From Siphonodentalium dalli (lineage: Eukaryota > Mollusca > Scaphopoda > Gadilida > Siphonodentaliidae), in assembly GCA_032622095.1 (NCBI GenBank), contig CP136066.1, forward strand, positions 198,886,816 to 198,950,815: 64,000 nucleotides of DNA, in the 5' to 3' direction. The position numbers were made by a program, and so were the translations under genes. The notes under the pieces are model-generated. The model made no database searches. It saw only the letters and a program-made list of their open reading frames with translations, and was not told the DNA's origin. Position 1 is the first letter of the stretch. Each line of letters opens with the position of its first letter. Below, piece by piece: positions 1-12,193 of this stretch.

Positions 1-489
1 AACTACCAAAATCTGAAAATGTAGTAACCCGATCATACAGTGCTATTTTTTTTTTTTAGCTCGTTTGGAATTTCAACATGTGCACGAACTGTTTACCTGT
101 TTACTTTTTACAAGTTGGAATTCATTATTCAGTACAAATCAATTATGATACAATGCAGCGTTATTCACCAAGGAAGTAACATTACCATCTAATATATGTT
201 TTTGTTATTCTTACATTAATTCATATTATGTCAACTGAAAAAAATCTAATATTTGTGGCAGCATTTTTGCAAAAAGTTCTTGTGGAGATTCTTTGTGTCG
301 GAAACTTCCGGTTTATTGGGTCGCGGATAACGGAGTCCTTCCATGATCGTTTGCTTGGTTTGCAGTCTACTTGTAATCCACCACCTATCTCTGCAGGTTC
401 TGGAGACCTCCTTTCGGAGATTATATCCAGTGCGCGTCAGTGCAAGTAGGTTAGCATGAGAAACAGAAATAAGAGTATTGAAAGATAGA
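1..489. other. No recognisable gene or repeat
   Basis: Both strands were read. A 73-codon open frame at 228-449 shows no familiar motif and has no splice or repeat context that would support it. A short T-run lies at about 48-58. I see nothing else that can be named. Confidence 0.5.
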
Positions 490-685
490 ATAGTTCAGCT
501 ATTTTAAATCTGTTAAATATTTGGGGGTGTTCCTGGATCAGAGGCTTTATGGTGAAATGATGGCAGAGCATGTTCTAAGTAAGGTAAATGCAAAACTGAA
601 ATTTTTGTACAGAAAAGCTAACTATCTGAATGAAAAATGCAGCAAACTTCTAATTAATGCTCTTATTCAATGTCATTTTGACTAC
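490..685 (+). mobile_element. LINE A, 5' fragment (CR1/Jockey-like RT C-terminal part)
   Basis: In frame from about 515 the translation reads KYLGVFLDQRL... and later LKFLYRKANYL and LINALIQCHFDYSS. This is the segment just after the reverse transcriptase palm in CR1/Jockey-type non-LTR retrotransposons. The fragment is 5' truncated and has a stop (TAG) upstream of KYLGV. It breaks off at the 8-bp duplication TCAAGTGG. The frame resumes after the 694-1687 insertion as GFWFSSLTVN, then a second LINE interrupts it. The rest of this element is at 3626-4626. It is a dead copy. Family assignment is by motif only. Confidence 0.75.
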
Positions 686-693
686 TCAAGTGG

Positions 694-1687
694 TAGACCC
701 CGAAGCCACGACAACTAGTTTTCACGGCTGGCTCAACCAATTTTCGTGGCTGGTTATCTAGCTAAGCCGACTCAGTCGCGACGTTCGTGGCTGATGAAAT
801 ATGGCGGCTCAGCCGGCTGCGATGTTATCATTCAGCGTATTTCATTTCCGAAATTTTCCCAATCCCCGGTTATAGACATCCGCTTGTTTTGGCGTTTGTT
901 GTGAACCCGTATAATTCCGGACCATGCGTATTGTTTTGGTGTTGGGCTTTTCCATTATGACGAAAAACACGAAGTCTCAGTAATGGACTGGCATGGATGT
1001 ACTGTGTAGTTTCCCATCTATATAATCGGTATAAGTTACATTGGGACTTGTGTTGACTTCAGATGGCTATCATCAATGGCATCTTGCGATATATTCATGC
1101 ATCATTGAATGCTGAATCCGATAGTATTGATATATAACGTTTCAAACTATTTTCTATTCTCTTCTACAGGTTATGTGCATATTGCTCATCATATTACTGT
1201 ACGGTATTTAAACTATTATGTATACATATATGTGTGGGATGACAAATAAAATATGTTCAAACAAAAACAAAATGTGCATATATTGACAAATGTCAGCGAT
1301 GTCTGAGACTGAATCGTGTCGAAATAATCAATTTATACTTTAAACCCTTTCAATACTGAATGGATGCTCCCACTCCGTTATATGAAAGCATGCATTGGAA
1401 TAGTCTATTCCACAATGAGAAGCCCCGGGTGTTCTGATAGTCTGATAGTGTAACAACCATACCGTGTCCATACGAGTATGCCACTATTAGGCAATGCGGT
1501 TTAGTTATTTGCGATTCGCAGTACAGTTGTCCTTAACATATAAGTCCATGCACACGGCTCAGCCATTTTACAATTCCGGCGGCGGAGAATTTTTTCATGC
1601 GGCTGGCGTTAGAGATAATATGGCTGGCGGCGGCTTGTATCCAATATGACTGGCGACGGCGGCGTGCGATGGCGGCTTCGGGTTCTA
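694..1687. mobile_element. hAT-like non-autonomous element inserted in LINE A
   Basis: A 994-bp insertion flanked by perfect 8-bp direct repeats TCAAGTGG (686-693 and 1688-1695). Its ends are inverted: TAGACCCCGAAGCC at the left, and the complement of TAGAACCCGAAGCC at the right (13 of 14 match). Subterminal sequence is rich in GGCTGGC/GGCGGC motifs on both sides. Removing it and one TSD restores the LINE A frame (...FDYSSGFWFSS...). An 8-bp TSD with short TIRs is the hAT pattern. No transposase reading frame is present, so it would need a transposase in trans. Confidence 0.85.
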
Positions 1688-1717
1688 TCAAGTGGTTTCT
1701 GGTTCTCTAGTCTGACA

Positions 1718-3625
1718 GTAAACAGAGTCATTGAAGAGGGGCTGGAAAATAAGAACACAAAGCCATTCTGGAATTATCTGAAATCCAGGAAGCGGGACAA
1801 CATCGGGATAGCGCAAATAAAACACCAAGGAAACCTCACAAATGACCCTGTCACGAAAGCAGAACTCATAAACACCCAGTTCCGCTCTGTATTCACCAAG
1901 AAGACAAATACCACCAAAGTACCACTCCCATCTGACAAACCAACCATAGGAGACCTGAACATATCAGCTGAAGGTGTGGAAAAGCTACTTTGGGACTTAA
2001 AACCCGGCAAAGCTAGCGGACCAGATGCCCTTCCAAATCAAGTCCTGAAAAATATGTGCCAATTCCATCGCTCCAGGCCTGTCCTATATTTTCCACAAAT
2101 CCATCACCACAGGAGAACTACCACAAGACTGGAGGGACGCAAACGTTGCTCTGGTATTTAAGAAGGGGGACGTCCACAAACCGGAAAACTACCGACCAGT
2201 TTCCCTAACAACAGTATGCTGCAAAATACTGGAGCATATTATATGCCGTCACCTGCTGAACCATCTTGACAAACATGAAGTCCTGACCAAATTAAATCAT
2301 GGATTCAGGAAAGGCTACTCATGCGTAACACAGCTACTAACAACATCAGATGACCTGCTCCAATCCTTCAACAAAGACATCCAAACAGATATAGCAATAC
2401 TTGACTTCTCAAAAGCCGTTGACACTGTACCGCACAACAAACTACTACAGAAAGTTCAAAACTATGGAATTAAAGGAAATATATACACCTGGCTCTCATC
2501 ATTCCTAACCAAAAGACGAATGCGAGTAGTTGTCCCAGTTGATTCAGGAGTCATCCAAGGGAGAGTATTAGGACCACTCCTGTTCCTGATACATATAAAC
2601 GACTTACCAACATGTGTAGATTCCCAAGTGAGACTGTTCGCAGATGACTGCCTGCTATACAGAAACATCACCTCACAGAAAGACCACCACATACTCCAAA
2701 AAGATCTAAAGAAGCTGGAAGACTGGGCTGAAAACTGGGGAATGCGCTTCAACTCCAAAAAATGTAACATCATGAGCACCAAAAACAAATCATCATACAT
2801 GTACCAACTGGGAGAACACATACTAGAGACAACAGCTGAGACCCCATACCTGAGACTGACCTTTACCAACGACTTGACATGGTCAGCCCATATTAGGAAG
2901 ACAACAAAGAAAGCAAACTGTGCTTTAGGCCTCCTAAGACGTAACATCAGACATGCTCCAGAGAAATGTAAAAAGACAGCTTACATCGCTACAGTGAGAT
3001 CGGCGCTCGAATATGGAGCAGTGGTATGGGACCACCACTTAAAGAAATACATTGACCACCTTGAAAAAGTACAGCGAAGGAGCGCGAGATTCATAAAGAA
3101 TAATTATAGTCGCCAAGGAACATTAGTCACCACCATGCTTGAGGAACTAGATCTAAAACCTCTAGACGAGCGACGTAGAGAACAGCGTCTCATCCAGTTC
3201 CATAAGATAGCTGAGGGGATGGTGCGAGCATTAAGTGCAAACAACTACCTAACGCCTAAGAAATCAGGCAGGAAGATCACAGCCAAATTTGTTTTTGACT
3301 GTGTGACAACAAACATCGTCGAAAAAGAAGAATGTAAAAATGTAAGAGCCTTCGAGCCACGGCGTACCAGCTGTAATCAATTAAAACATTCGTTCTTTAA
3401 CAAGATGATCCTGGATTGGAACCAACTGGAAGACCGGATCGTGTGCAACAGTGATCCAGAGTTATTCTTACGGGCACTCCGCAACGATGGAATCACTGAA
3501 CCTGAGGACACAGCACCATCATGCAGAGTCCTCGACGGAACCAACATCATCCTCCACCCAGTGCGCCTAAAACCAGAATTGGTTACTGCACTGAACCCAC
3601 TACAGATACAGATACAGATACAGAG
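1718..3625 (+). mobile_element. LINE B, 5'-truncated non-LTR retrotransposon nested in LINE A
   Basis: The encoded order is: IEEGLENKNTKPFWNYLKSRK; a frameshift near 2050; KPENYRPVSLTTVCCKILEHI; GFRKGYSC; AILDFSKAVDTVPH; VLGPLLFLIHINDLP; LFADDCLLYR (the YxDD-type catalytic box written FADD); and the thumb region with CALGLLRRN and LEYGAVVWD. This is the RT and C-terminal part of a CR1/Jockey-type ORF2. The endonuclease is missing. Frame is open from 2520 to the 3' end, with the upstream part in other frames. The 3' end is a short ACAGAT microsatellite (about 3601-3624), the same kind of tail as the copy at 6271-8250. ACAGAGT occurs at both junctions and may be a short TSD or microhomology. 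Confidence 0.85.
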
Positions 3626-4626
3626 TAATGTATTAGCTAGTACTCTTTGTACATATGTAACTCGTTCAGGAACCCTGCAATATTCATTACCCTCTGTAAA
3701 ATTCAAGGGCATCCACAGTTTCTATTATACAGGAGCGAAACCGTGGAATGGTCTAGATAAAGCATACCATACTCGTACCCCATTTGATCTCAAACACTGG
3801 AAATTTTGCATTAAACATCACCTACTAGAGAAATTGATGAAAAGAGAAGAAAATCCATTTGCCTTTTACTAGGAACAATCTATTTGATCATCTTTTAACT
3901 AGAATTTTCTCAATACAGCAGTTCAACTTATATTATAATGTACGATGACAGTATTTGGCCAGTTGCATATATTGTCACTGCTGCCTTATTTCGGGTTTCC
4001 ATCTTTCGGTCATGGACAGGCCATTCCAAAGCCGGCCATACATGGCAGTAGTGTGTATATGCAAGTGGCGAAGGGCTGTTGAAGTTGCATTACTTGTGTA
4101 TTGACTTATTTTATCAGCTTTTCCTCTCCATATAAGTCTCGTTCTGAAATGACTTTTATTTAATTTAATTCATATTTTAAATACTTTTATACATTGTGCT
4201 CCGAAGTTTCGAACTTCACTCACTGCCCATGTGCCGAAAGCCACCAGGGACCGCAATGGAATTAAGTTCTCATTTAGAGAACTTTTTGCGTTATCCCTGA
4301 TGGTCTCAGGTCACATGAGTATTTCTATTTTTATACAGATTTCTGCCACATAATTGACCTTATATTCTGACGGCAACCTCTATAAAATGAATTAATTCTT
4401 GAGAAAATTGACATATTCTCTTATATATCAATTATTTATACAGTCTGAACTCTATCTGTCTCATCAGAACCCTACATATAACATATGTATATTTAATATA
4501 AATTATTATAATTATAATATATATACTGTTGTGTATTAAATTTATTCAAATTGTAAACATACCCATAGTATGTATTCATGTACACATGTATAACCTGAAC
4601 TATCAAAATAAATCTAATCTAATCTA
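3626..4626 (+). mobile_element. LINE A, 3' fragment with 3' UTR and AATCT-repeat tail
   Basis: Directly after LINE B the frame continues with YVTRSGTLQYSLPSVKFKG, HSFYYTGAKPWNGL and FCIKHHLLEKL, ending at the stop at 3870-3872. This is the usual C-terminus of the LINE A type. About 60-70 residues expected between the 5' and 3' pieces are absent, so LINE B integration or a later event removed target sequence. About 750 bp of non-coding sequence follows and ends in a short (AATCT)n tail at about 4611-4626, as expected for a LINE 3' end. Confidence 0.7.
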
Positions 4627-4689
4627 AAGAGCTTTAGATTATGTTACAGAGGAGAATTTAAAATAGTTTAAAAATATCAGGTTAAAAGA

Positions 4690-5512
4690 ATGATCATGAG
4701 ATAAGAGCGAGTTATGTGATTTGCTGATACCAGGGTCGGAGAGTGTGATCAGGTCGGGATTTAGACTGTTCCGGTTCCTGTTGCAGTTGCCGGAAAGAAT
4801 GAGAATCTGAAATAACTTGGGCCTGTGCTAATGCGGCGGAATGTTCCCTCATGGTGGTATCGCATTTTTCTAGTCGGTTTCTCAAGATAGGATGGAATTT
4901 GCATTGCTACAGTCATGGTTATGAATGGTTTTTTGAAAGAGACACAGTTGTGAAATGATCCTTCTAGATGCTAATGATTTTAAATTTAGGTCTGATGTCA
5001 TGGCGGAAACACTTTCATATCTTGAATATTCATTTTTGATCCATCTTACAGCCCTATTCTGTACTTTCTCAATTTCATCAATATTTGTGGCTGTATAAGG
5101 TGACCAGACACAAGCCGCATACTCTAATTTGGGTCTCACCATACCTTGATAAGCTATTTTCTTGATCATTTCATTTTTTGTTTTTATGTTTCTCTTGAGA
5201 AAGCCGAGAGTTTGGTTGGCATCTGATGTTATCCTGTTTATGTGTTCATTGAAGGACATGTTGTTTGTTATGTCAACTCCAAGATATCGGGCTGTGGAGC
5301 TGACCTGTTGTAGAATTTGCCCATGTAAGATGTACTGGTGGTAGGATGGGTGTTTCTTCCGAGTTACGGTTAATACCTAGCATTTTCCTGGGTTGAAGGA
5401 CATGTCCCATTTCTTTTCCCATTCTTCCAATTTAAGCAGATCATTTTGTAGGGTATTGTGATCAGAATGGTTATATATGGTCAAGTAGACAGCTGTGTCA
5501 TCTGCAAAAAAT
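4690..5512 (-). mobile_element. LINE C fragment (CR1/Jockey-like), minus strand
   Basis: Read on the minus strand from about 5510: ADDTAVYLTIYN, LLKLEEWEKKWDMSFN, an in-frame stop, LHGQILQQVSSTARYLGV, then NQTLGFLKRNIKTK, PKLEYAACVWSPY and EKVQNRAVRWI down to 4882. A degraded SFFPATATG stretch near 4760 looks like the remains of the C-terminal SFFPRTI-type motif. This is the catalytic box plus thumb region of a third LINE family member. It is truncated at both ends and non-functional. Confidence 0.8.
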
Positions 5513-5992
5513 TACCTCGGTACTTTCCGTCGATTCCTGGGAATTTAATAGGTAAGCCGATTCGACGAGGGTGACGATTGATCCACATACACTCACTTTT
5601 CATTGTCACTTATGTCATCCTCATCTTTTTAAAATCACCATTAACCCGTAGCTAAATGTAATTAGTAAATGTAAGAGTACGGTATAGTTTATGTGCTGAT
5701 GGATAAATGAAAATCAATTTAAATAGGACAAGGCCTATATACACCTTCAGATTCAATCGATCCTTTATTCAACACTTACCACAGGAACTTGTAAGGCGAT
5801 AAATTCCCCGCACTGCCCTTATTTTCGACCTTCTGGCCATTATAAATAGTTTGCATAGTCACGTGAGTATATGGAGATCGAGAAAAGCAAAAGTATGAAT
5901 GTGGGAAGAAGGAAGGGCATGACCGCATTATATTTATGTTAACCCACATGTCAGTGTGGTGCTCCTTATATAATAAAAAGGAGGGATATCCT

Positions 5993-5996
5993 GAGC

Positions 5997-6036
<40 letters not shown>
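5993..6036. repeat. (CAA)n microsatellite
   Basis: About fourteen uninterrupted AAC/CAA triplets, just outside the outer end of the large palindrome that begins near 6045. Confidence 0.95.
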
Positions 6037-6194
6037 TAAGTAAAAGATATCCTTATAAAAAACACACTCTGGTCGTCTGGTAAACCATGCATTGTAAAAA
6101 ACACTCTGGCATTTTGTGGTATTCTACCAGGATGATTGGAACCAGGTAATATTACTCTGGTAAACTTCATCTAGTGAATTGTCACCATAGTATA

Positions 6195-8515
6195 GCTGAA
6201 GGGGTCACTCTCACCAAAAAAGTGCTGAAGGGTACACAGGTTTTGAAAATGTGCTGAAAGGTACACAGGTAAAGAAGAACAACAACTGGACCAACTATCG
6301 AGCCACGCAGAAAGAATGTAAAAGGGAAATGAGGAAGGCTGAGTGGGATTACATCAACGCTAAGATTAAAGAAGGTTTAGAACAAAAGTCGACGAAACCA
6401 TTCTGGAGATACATCAAGAGCAGAAAACAAGATAACATCGGAGTGTCGCCATTGAAATCACAAGGCAAGCTGATTGACGACCCAAAAGGCAAAGCAGAAA
6501 TCCTGGTAAAGCAGTTCCAGTCAGTATTCACCAAGAACCAACCACCATGCACTTCCTGATCTTCAACCCAAATGCGAAAACATCGGCAAACTGACAGTGA
6601 CAGTGAATGGCGTTGAAGCTCTGCTGAAGAGATTAAACTCATCCAAAGCTTCGGGCCCAGACGGTATCCCAAAACTCGATCCTAAAGAATTAGTACGCAA
6701 AACAACTGGCACTAGCTGCCTTCAGGCTCATATTCCAACTCTCGTTAGACACAGGCACATTGCCAAGGGACTGACGCAGCGCCAACATAGCCTCAGTCTA
6801 CAAAAAAGGAGACCGACATCAAGCGGAAAACTATCGTCCTGTGTCCCTAACATCAGTACCGTGCAAGCTACTAGAACACCTCATATGCCACCATATCCAT
6901 GAACATCTGGAGAATCACAACATACTAATAAAGCTAAACCATGGCTTTCGAAGGGGATATTCCTGCGAAACACAACTAGCAGTGACAACACAAGACATCT
7001 TACAATCATTTGACAACAAGAAGCAGATCGACGTGGCCATCCTTGATTTCTCCTAAGCTTAATTTCGACACTGTGCCACATGACAGCCTATTGACCAAAC
7101 TAAATCACTACGGTATCACAGGCCCGGTCAACAGATGGCTAGCATCCTTTCTGAAAGAAAGAAAGATGAGAGTTGCACTCGAGGGATACTACTCAGAAGA
7201 AGTTGACGTGCTATCAGGAGTACAACCGGAAGATGTATTGGGACCGCTGCTTTTTCTCTGTCATATAAATGACCTACCGGACACAGTAACATCACAAGTC
7301 CGCCTATTCGCAGATGACTGCCTCCTGTACCGCCAGATAAACACCTACAAAGACCACGAAATATTGCAACAAGATCTACGCAAACTGGAATCATGGGCCA
7401 CCAAATGGGGGGTGCGCTTTAATTCAACTAAGTGCTACATTATGAGCCTAAACAGAAGACACAAATATTCTACCAACTAGCAGGGCAGATACTCCAAGAA
7501 GTCACAAACAACCCGTACCTTGGCGTCCAATTCTCCAATGACATGCAGTGGCAGCACCACATCGAGTCCACCACGAAGAAGGCAAACCCCACCCTCGGCT
7601 TCCTTCGGCGAAATCTCAGGTACTGCCAAATGGATCTTAGAAAAAGGGCATACATAGCATTAGTCCGCCCTCAGCTAGAGTATGCAGCAACAATCTGGGA
7701 TCCACACTATGAAAAGGACAAGACAAAACTGGAGAAGGTGCAACGCAAAGCAGCAAGATTTATAAACCAGGACTACCGAACGAGAGAGAAAGGCTGTGTA
7801 GCATCAATGCTCAGTGAACTTCAACTACCATCCATAGAAGCAAGAAGAAAGGAACAGAGACTGACACTATTTTACAAAGTGGTTAAGGGATCAGCCCTGG
7901 GTATCAAATCCGAACACTACCTAAGAAACTACCGCCCAAAGAGGAAAAAGAAACCCACAAAATTCAAGGACTTTGTTAGTGACAACATCGTGGAGAAACT
8001 AACCACAAATAACGAAAGTGCATACGAACCAATTCATACAAACACAGACCAATACGGATATTCCTTCTTTCCGAGGACTGTACTTGACTGGAACAAACTG
8101 GACAACAGCACAGTCAATGCCGCCGACCTAGAAACATTCAAGGCGGCTCTGGGAGAACAAAATAGCGCTCCTCACACCGTCCTGTAAAAGCCAGCTTTGG
8201 TCACTAGGACGTAACAACTACAGATACAGACAGACAGACAGATACAGGTTTAAAACTTTTGAAATGTCGTTCTAAATGACGTTTAGTTTTTGCATCTGCC
8301 ATGGTTTGTGTTAGAGAATAATTGTTAACGTTACAATGAACATTAAAATGAACTGAAAACAAAGTGCTCATGGGCGCCAGACTTTCATAAACACAATTTA
8401 AGTAACGGTGTTAGTGCCGATTACAAACCCGGTGTACCCTTCAGCACATATTTAAAACCCTGTGTACCCATCAGCACTTTTTTTGGTGAGAGTGACCCCT
8501 TCTGGGCCCTTCAGC
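6195..8515. mobile_element. 9-bp-TSD MITE hosting LINE D
   Basis: Termini are inverted: GCTGAAGGGGTCACTCTCAC at the left, and the complement of GCTGAAGGGCCCAGAAGGGG followed by TCACTCTCACC at the right. Both ends then repeat GTGCTGAAGGGTACACAGG-type units. The flanks are CATAGTATA (6186-6194) and CATAGGATA (8516-8524), a 9-bp duplication with one mismatch. Without the internal LINE the element is only about 340 bp. A 9-bp TSD suggests a Mutator-like element, but no transposase is present to confirm it. Confidence 0.75.
6271..8250 (+). mobile_element. LINE D, degenerate non-LTR retrotransposon
   Basis: A relative of LINE B broken by several frameshifts. Fragments in order: NNWTNYRATQKECKREMRKA; KIKEGLEQKSTKPFWRYIKS; SKASGPDGIPKL; VSLTSVPCKLLEHLICHHI; GFRRGYSCETQLAVTT; HYGITGPVNRWLASFL; VLGPLLFLCHINDLP; LFADDCLLYRQINTYKDH; WGVRFNSTKCYIM; NPYLGVQFSND; TLGFLRRNLRY; LEYAATIWDPHYEKD; YSFFPRTVLDWNKLD. 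It ends in an ACAGATACAGACAGACAGAC-type tail (about 8219-8249). The endonuclease domain is absent (5' truncation). Confidence 0.85.
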
Positions 8516-8624
8516 CATAGGATACGCACACATGTTGACCCACTGTAAATACGCACGTGCGTAATATGCTCAAGTATAAGTAAACATTATATTCAGATAT
8601 TGAGAACCTGCATGCCCTTACAAG

Positions 8625-9113
8625 TTAAAGGTACTCAACCCGTAAAGAGGGTCCCCATCTCAACAGATTCCAACAACAACAATCCGATCAGAGGGGCCTA
8701 TATTACTATTTCTTTGGCTTTGGGGGTAAAAAATATTTGATTCGAGTCGAGGAACCCATCAAACAAAGCTCAGAGTCATTAGATATTGATTTTTGAAAAT
8801 TCTTATGTTCTCGAGATGAGTACTTATAACTGCCGTCAATTTGGTAACATGCTCGAGATTTTACGCCAAAATTCTATTCAAACAGACAAGGATGGATAAC
8901 TCTATAATCAAGTGGGTAATAATAACGAATTTTTTACTATCTTCTGGGCCAGAAAGAATTCCCGATAATGAAAAATAATAGATTTCTAAAATCGATATCT
9001 AACAAATCTGAGCTTTAATGGGTGACTTCCTCGACTCGAATCAAATATTTTTGACCCCCGAAGCCATTGAAATAGTAATTGAGAGGAGTTTTATCGGGTT
9101 GAGTACCTTTAAA
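8625..9113. mobile_element. MITE family AGGTACTCAAYCC, copy 1
   Basis: Inverted ends TTAAAGGTACTCAACCCG and its complement, about 490 bp apart. Subterminal blocks are also shared with other copies, including the CTCGACTCGAATCAAATATTT motif near the right end. Related copies or fragments lie at 25540-26013, 35902-36344 and 57640-57712. TTAA occurs at both outer edges, which may be a TTAA target duplication. No reading frame. Confidence 0.8.
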
Positions 9114-9719
9114 CTTTTTGTGGGGTAATGTTTTTATATATCTACTGTACAATATTTTATCCAATAAATTTCATTGAATCTTGAAAATCCACCCATTTAT
9201 TTTTACTCTAGTATAATGTTTCCCACACATGTATTTCACGAAGTTATTTTACCAGGATATGTGGGATTCTACTATAGTAATTCTACCAGAGTAATTCTAC
9301 CAGGGTAATTTACCTCGATATTAATTACCGAGATGAGCTTTCAGAAGCTTTAATATGTGATATAACAGATAGGAGGCTATATGAATCACAACTGTGATTA
9401 AATAAGGTGTTATAAACTTCTGGATTTAGCTTACTTACTTATAAGAATATTCGTGTTGCATTCCGTTAATGTTTTAGTATGCATGACACCTGGTACAATT
9501 ATTTTCCCACTGATTAGCGAACAAAATATGATTTTATTCTCACAAAAGAGACAGAACACGCATCAGCTGAGAAATGTTCTGTTGTGAAATAGAGTTGTCG
9601 TTCTTATCCGTGTAAAATTACTCTGGTAAAGCCAGTTTTTTAAAAGAGCGTTTTTTCTCGAAGAAATCTATATTGACTAAACAAGGGATGTATTCAGAAA
9701 TGAAAAAAAAGAAGTAATT

Positions 9720-10860
9720 TACTACAGTATATGTTCTGATTTGTATGGGTTTTACCCATGTATGCGATGTTTCACTAGTATTTTACGAGAGTAAAGTGAG
9801 GTACACCATGCCTTTACTTGCATGGAATTTACAAGGATATTTCTTTTTACATGGGTGTACATGGCTTTTACAAGACTTCATCATTGTTAACCTGACTTTA
9901 CCATGATTTACTTGGAATTTACAAGGGTGTGTCCTTTTTACATGGCTTGTGTTTGACTTTTACCAGAGTATATTATTGTTTACCTGACTTTACCGTACCT
10001 GTATTTGGATGTACATGGTTATTCTGTCATATTAGATGGGTCTTGCAGGCTTTTACCACAGTATATAATTGTAAACCTGACGTTAGAACTGTAGAGCATG
10101 GTAAGCCATGGTTTACCAGGTTTATACCAGAGTGTTTTTATTGTAAACCTGACTTTACCATATTTTACCAGAGTAGAGCCTGGTAACGCATGCATGCATG
10201 GTTTACCGGACTTTTACCAGGGCGTTTTTATAAGGATGATATACTACATTCATGCATTCAGATGTTTGTGTTAGATCAAAATCAGGTTTTGTCTTCCCTG
10301 AACAATTTGACAACTTTGAGATACAACGATTTATATGGGTAAATCCCATGTACACTAAATCAGAACATATTCTAGTAAATACTTGGAGCCATGGTGTTAC
10401 ACATTATACTCTGACAATACCATGGTTTGCATGTCTCTACTCTGGTAAATGCCACACAAAGCCCATGTAAAGATGACACACTCTTGTAAAGTCTATGTAA
10501 AGTCATGGTGCAACCCACATATGTAACCCCATGTAAATGAGAACATAGTCTAGTACATGTTTGATGGAGCATGCATGGTGTAACAAATTATCCTCCGGTA
10601 AAATATTGGTTTTTGTAAAAACAACGTAAACCCCATGTAAAAAGGGCATACGTACCCGAATAAATTCATAGTCAAGTATATGTACCCCGCTTTACTGCCC
10701 TAAAATTCTGATGAACAGGACCTACATGGGTAAAGCCCATGTAACCGCATGTAAGTCGGAACATACGTGCACTATTGGTGGAGTCATAATTATGGCCTAA
10801 CAGATTATAATATGGTAAAACTTGGTAAACTGGATGTACACTGGTACCACGTATATATAC
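9720..10860. repeat. Inner inverted repeat rich in GTAAA / CCATG motifs
   Basis: The segment 9720-9770 (containing TATATGTTCTGATTTGTATG) is an inverted match to about 10330-10385. The whole stretch is built from diverged TTTACATGGG, TTTACCAGAGTA and complementary CCCATGTAAA words, with the axis near 10250-10280. It looks like a foldback element inserted in, or duplicated within, the left arm of the large palindrome. Open frames here are short and overlap the repeats, so they are not reported as genes. Confidence 0.6.
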
Positions 10861-12193
10861 CTCTTTAAAATCACTTATGGCTGGAGAAGAAAAAACACTG
10901 TTTAGAAAACGCTCGTTCAATTTCATTAGCATTGTTTAAATGACGTTACCATATTTTACAAGAGTGTATATAGAGCCATGTGTACCACTCTGGCCACGAG
11001 ATGTACCATGGCCACGAGCGTACATATGGGAGGGAAAACCAGGCTGCTTCGAATTAGGATGATGAATCATGAGGATTTAATTACTGACATACGCCATTTA
11101 AAACTATGGATATATAATAGTCACACAATCATCGCATCCCACCAGCAGGTTGGTTTAGATGGTCGGGAGCGGAATATCGTCACGTCCTCTCTTTACGCTA
11201 CGTTATCACCATCTCCCCCAGATGGTTCTCAGGTCTTCTTTATTATCCGATCCCCAGAGTCGTTATTTCGTGGGAATCTGGATACAGAATCTGGATTCAG
11301 AATATGAATTAGTCCCCGTACGACTTGGTTCCTTAAACGAACAGACCAGAATCAGTAAACGAACAGACCGTAATCGTAATCTCGTGTTAATCCAGATTCG
11401 GATTCGGATTCCGATTACGGACTCAAATCTTCGTAATGTAAACAAACCGAGATTTCGCCACCTCGGAGTTTAAATACACAATAAAACATAAGAATCCGTC
11501 TCTTGTGTACAAATTATTGCATAATATAAACGATCTATATCAAAGAATTTTAAATGCGGAGACAATTTTGTTTTATCGAATGTAAACTGGGAGAATATTA
11601 CTGAAATTAGCCAAATAATAACGCTATTGATAGTAAGGCTGGGGAGCACTTTGGTTGATGGCGAAGCAAATTGTTGTCGATTTCATTGTCACTTTCATAT
11701 GTCCATTTCATAATTCCATCCATAAAATACCGCCCGAACGCATGTCGATTTCTAATTCGGCGGATACGTCATCATTGTCCGAGTTCATGTGAACCTGCAT
11801 GGATATGTCTTCTGTTTTGTTCGTTATTATAATGTTTCTTCTTATTCAAGAAATAGTAGGATTATATGATATCGATGGATTATCAGATACACGTATGTAC
11901 TATCTAGTCTTATAGCCATTTCATTTTTAAAATGTTTTGTTTCGTTAAATGCAGTCGTTTTGCACAATAGTCTCTGTATAGTGCACAAACACAGGCATTT
12001 TTTGGCCAACGTGCTGTACATTAGTTGGAAAATAAAGCTTTGCTCATGAAGCTAATGTTGTGGGCTTGTGATTGCAGGTGAACTGCATCTCACAATCGCA
12101 CAAACACAAATGTAAAGCTTATTCTAGGATCTCAGGACTATATAGTGGAAATGTCAGTCAATTTATTTATTAAGTACCCACACGTACAAGTTC
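10861..12193. other. Central part of the large palindrome, no gene seen
   Basis: 11225-11310 pairs in inverse orientation with 13225-13300 (shared GAGTCGTTATTT and GATTCAGAAT words). The rest is unique AT-rich sequence with only short open frames. GATTCGGATTCGGATTCCG near 11396-11415 is a short degenerate tandem motif. Confidence 0.45.
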
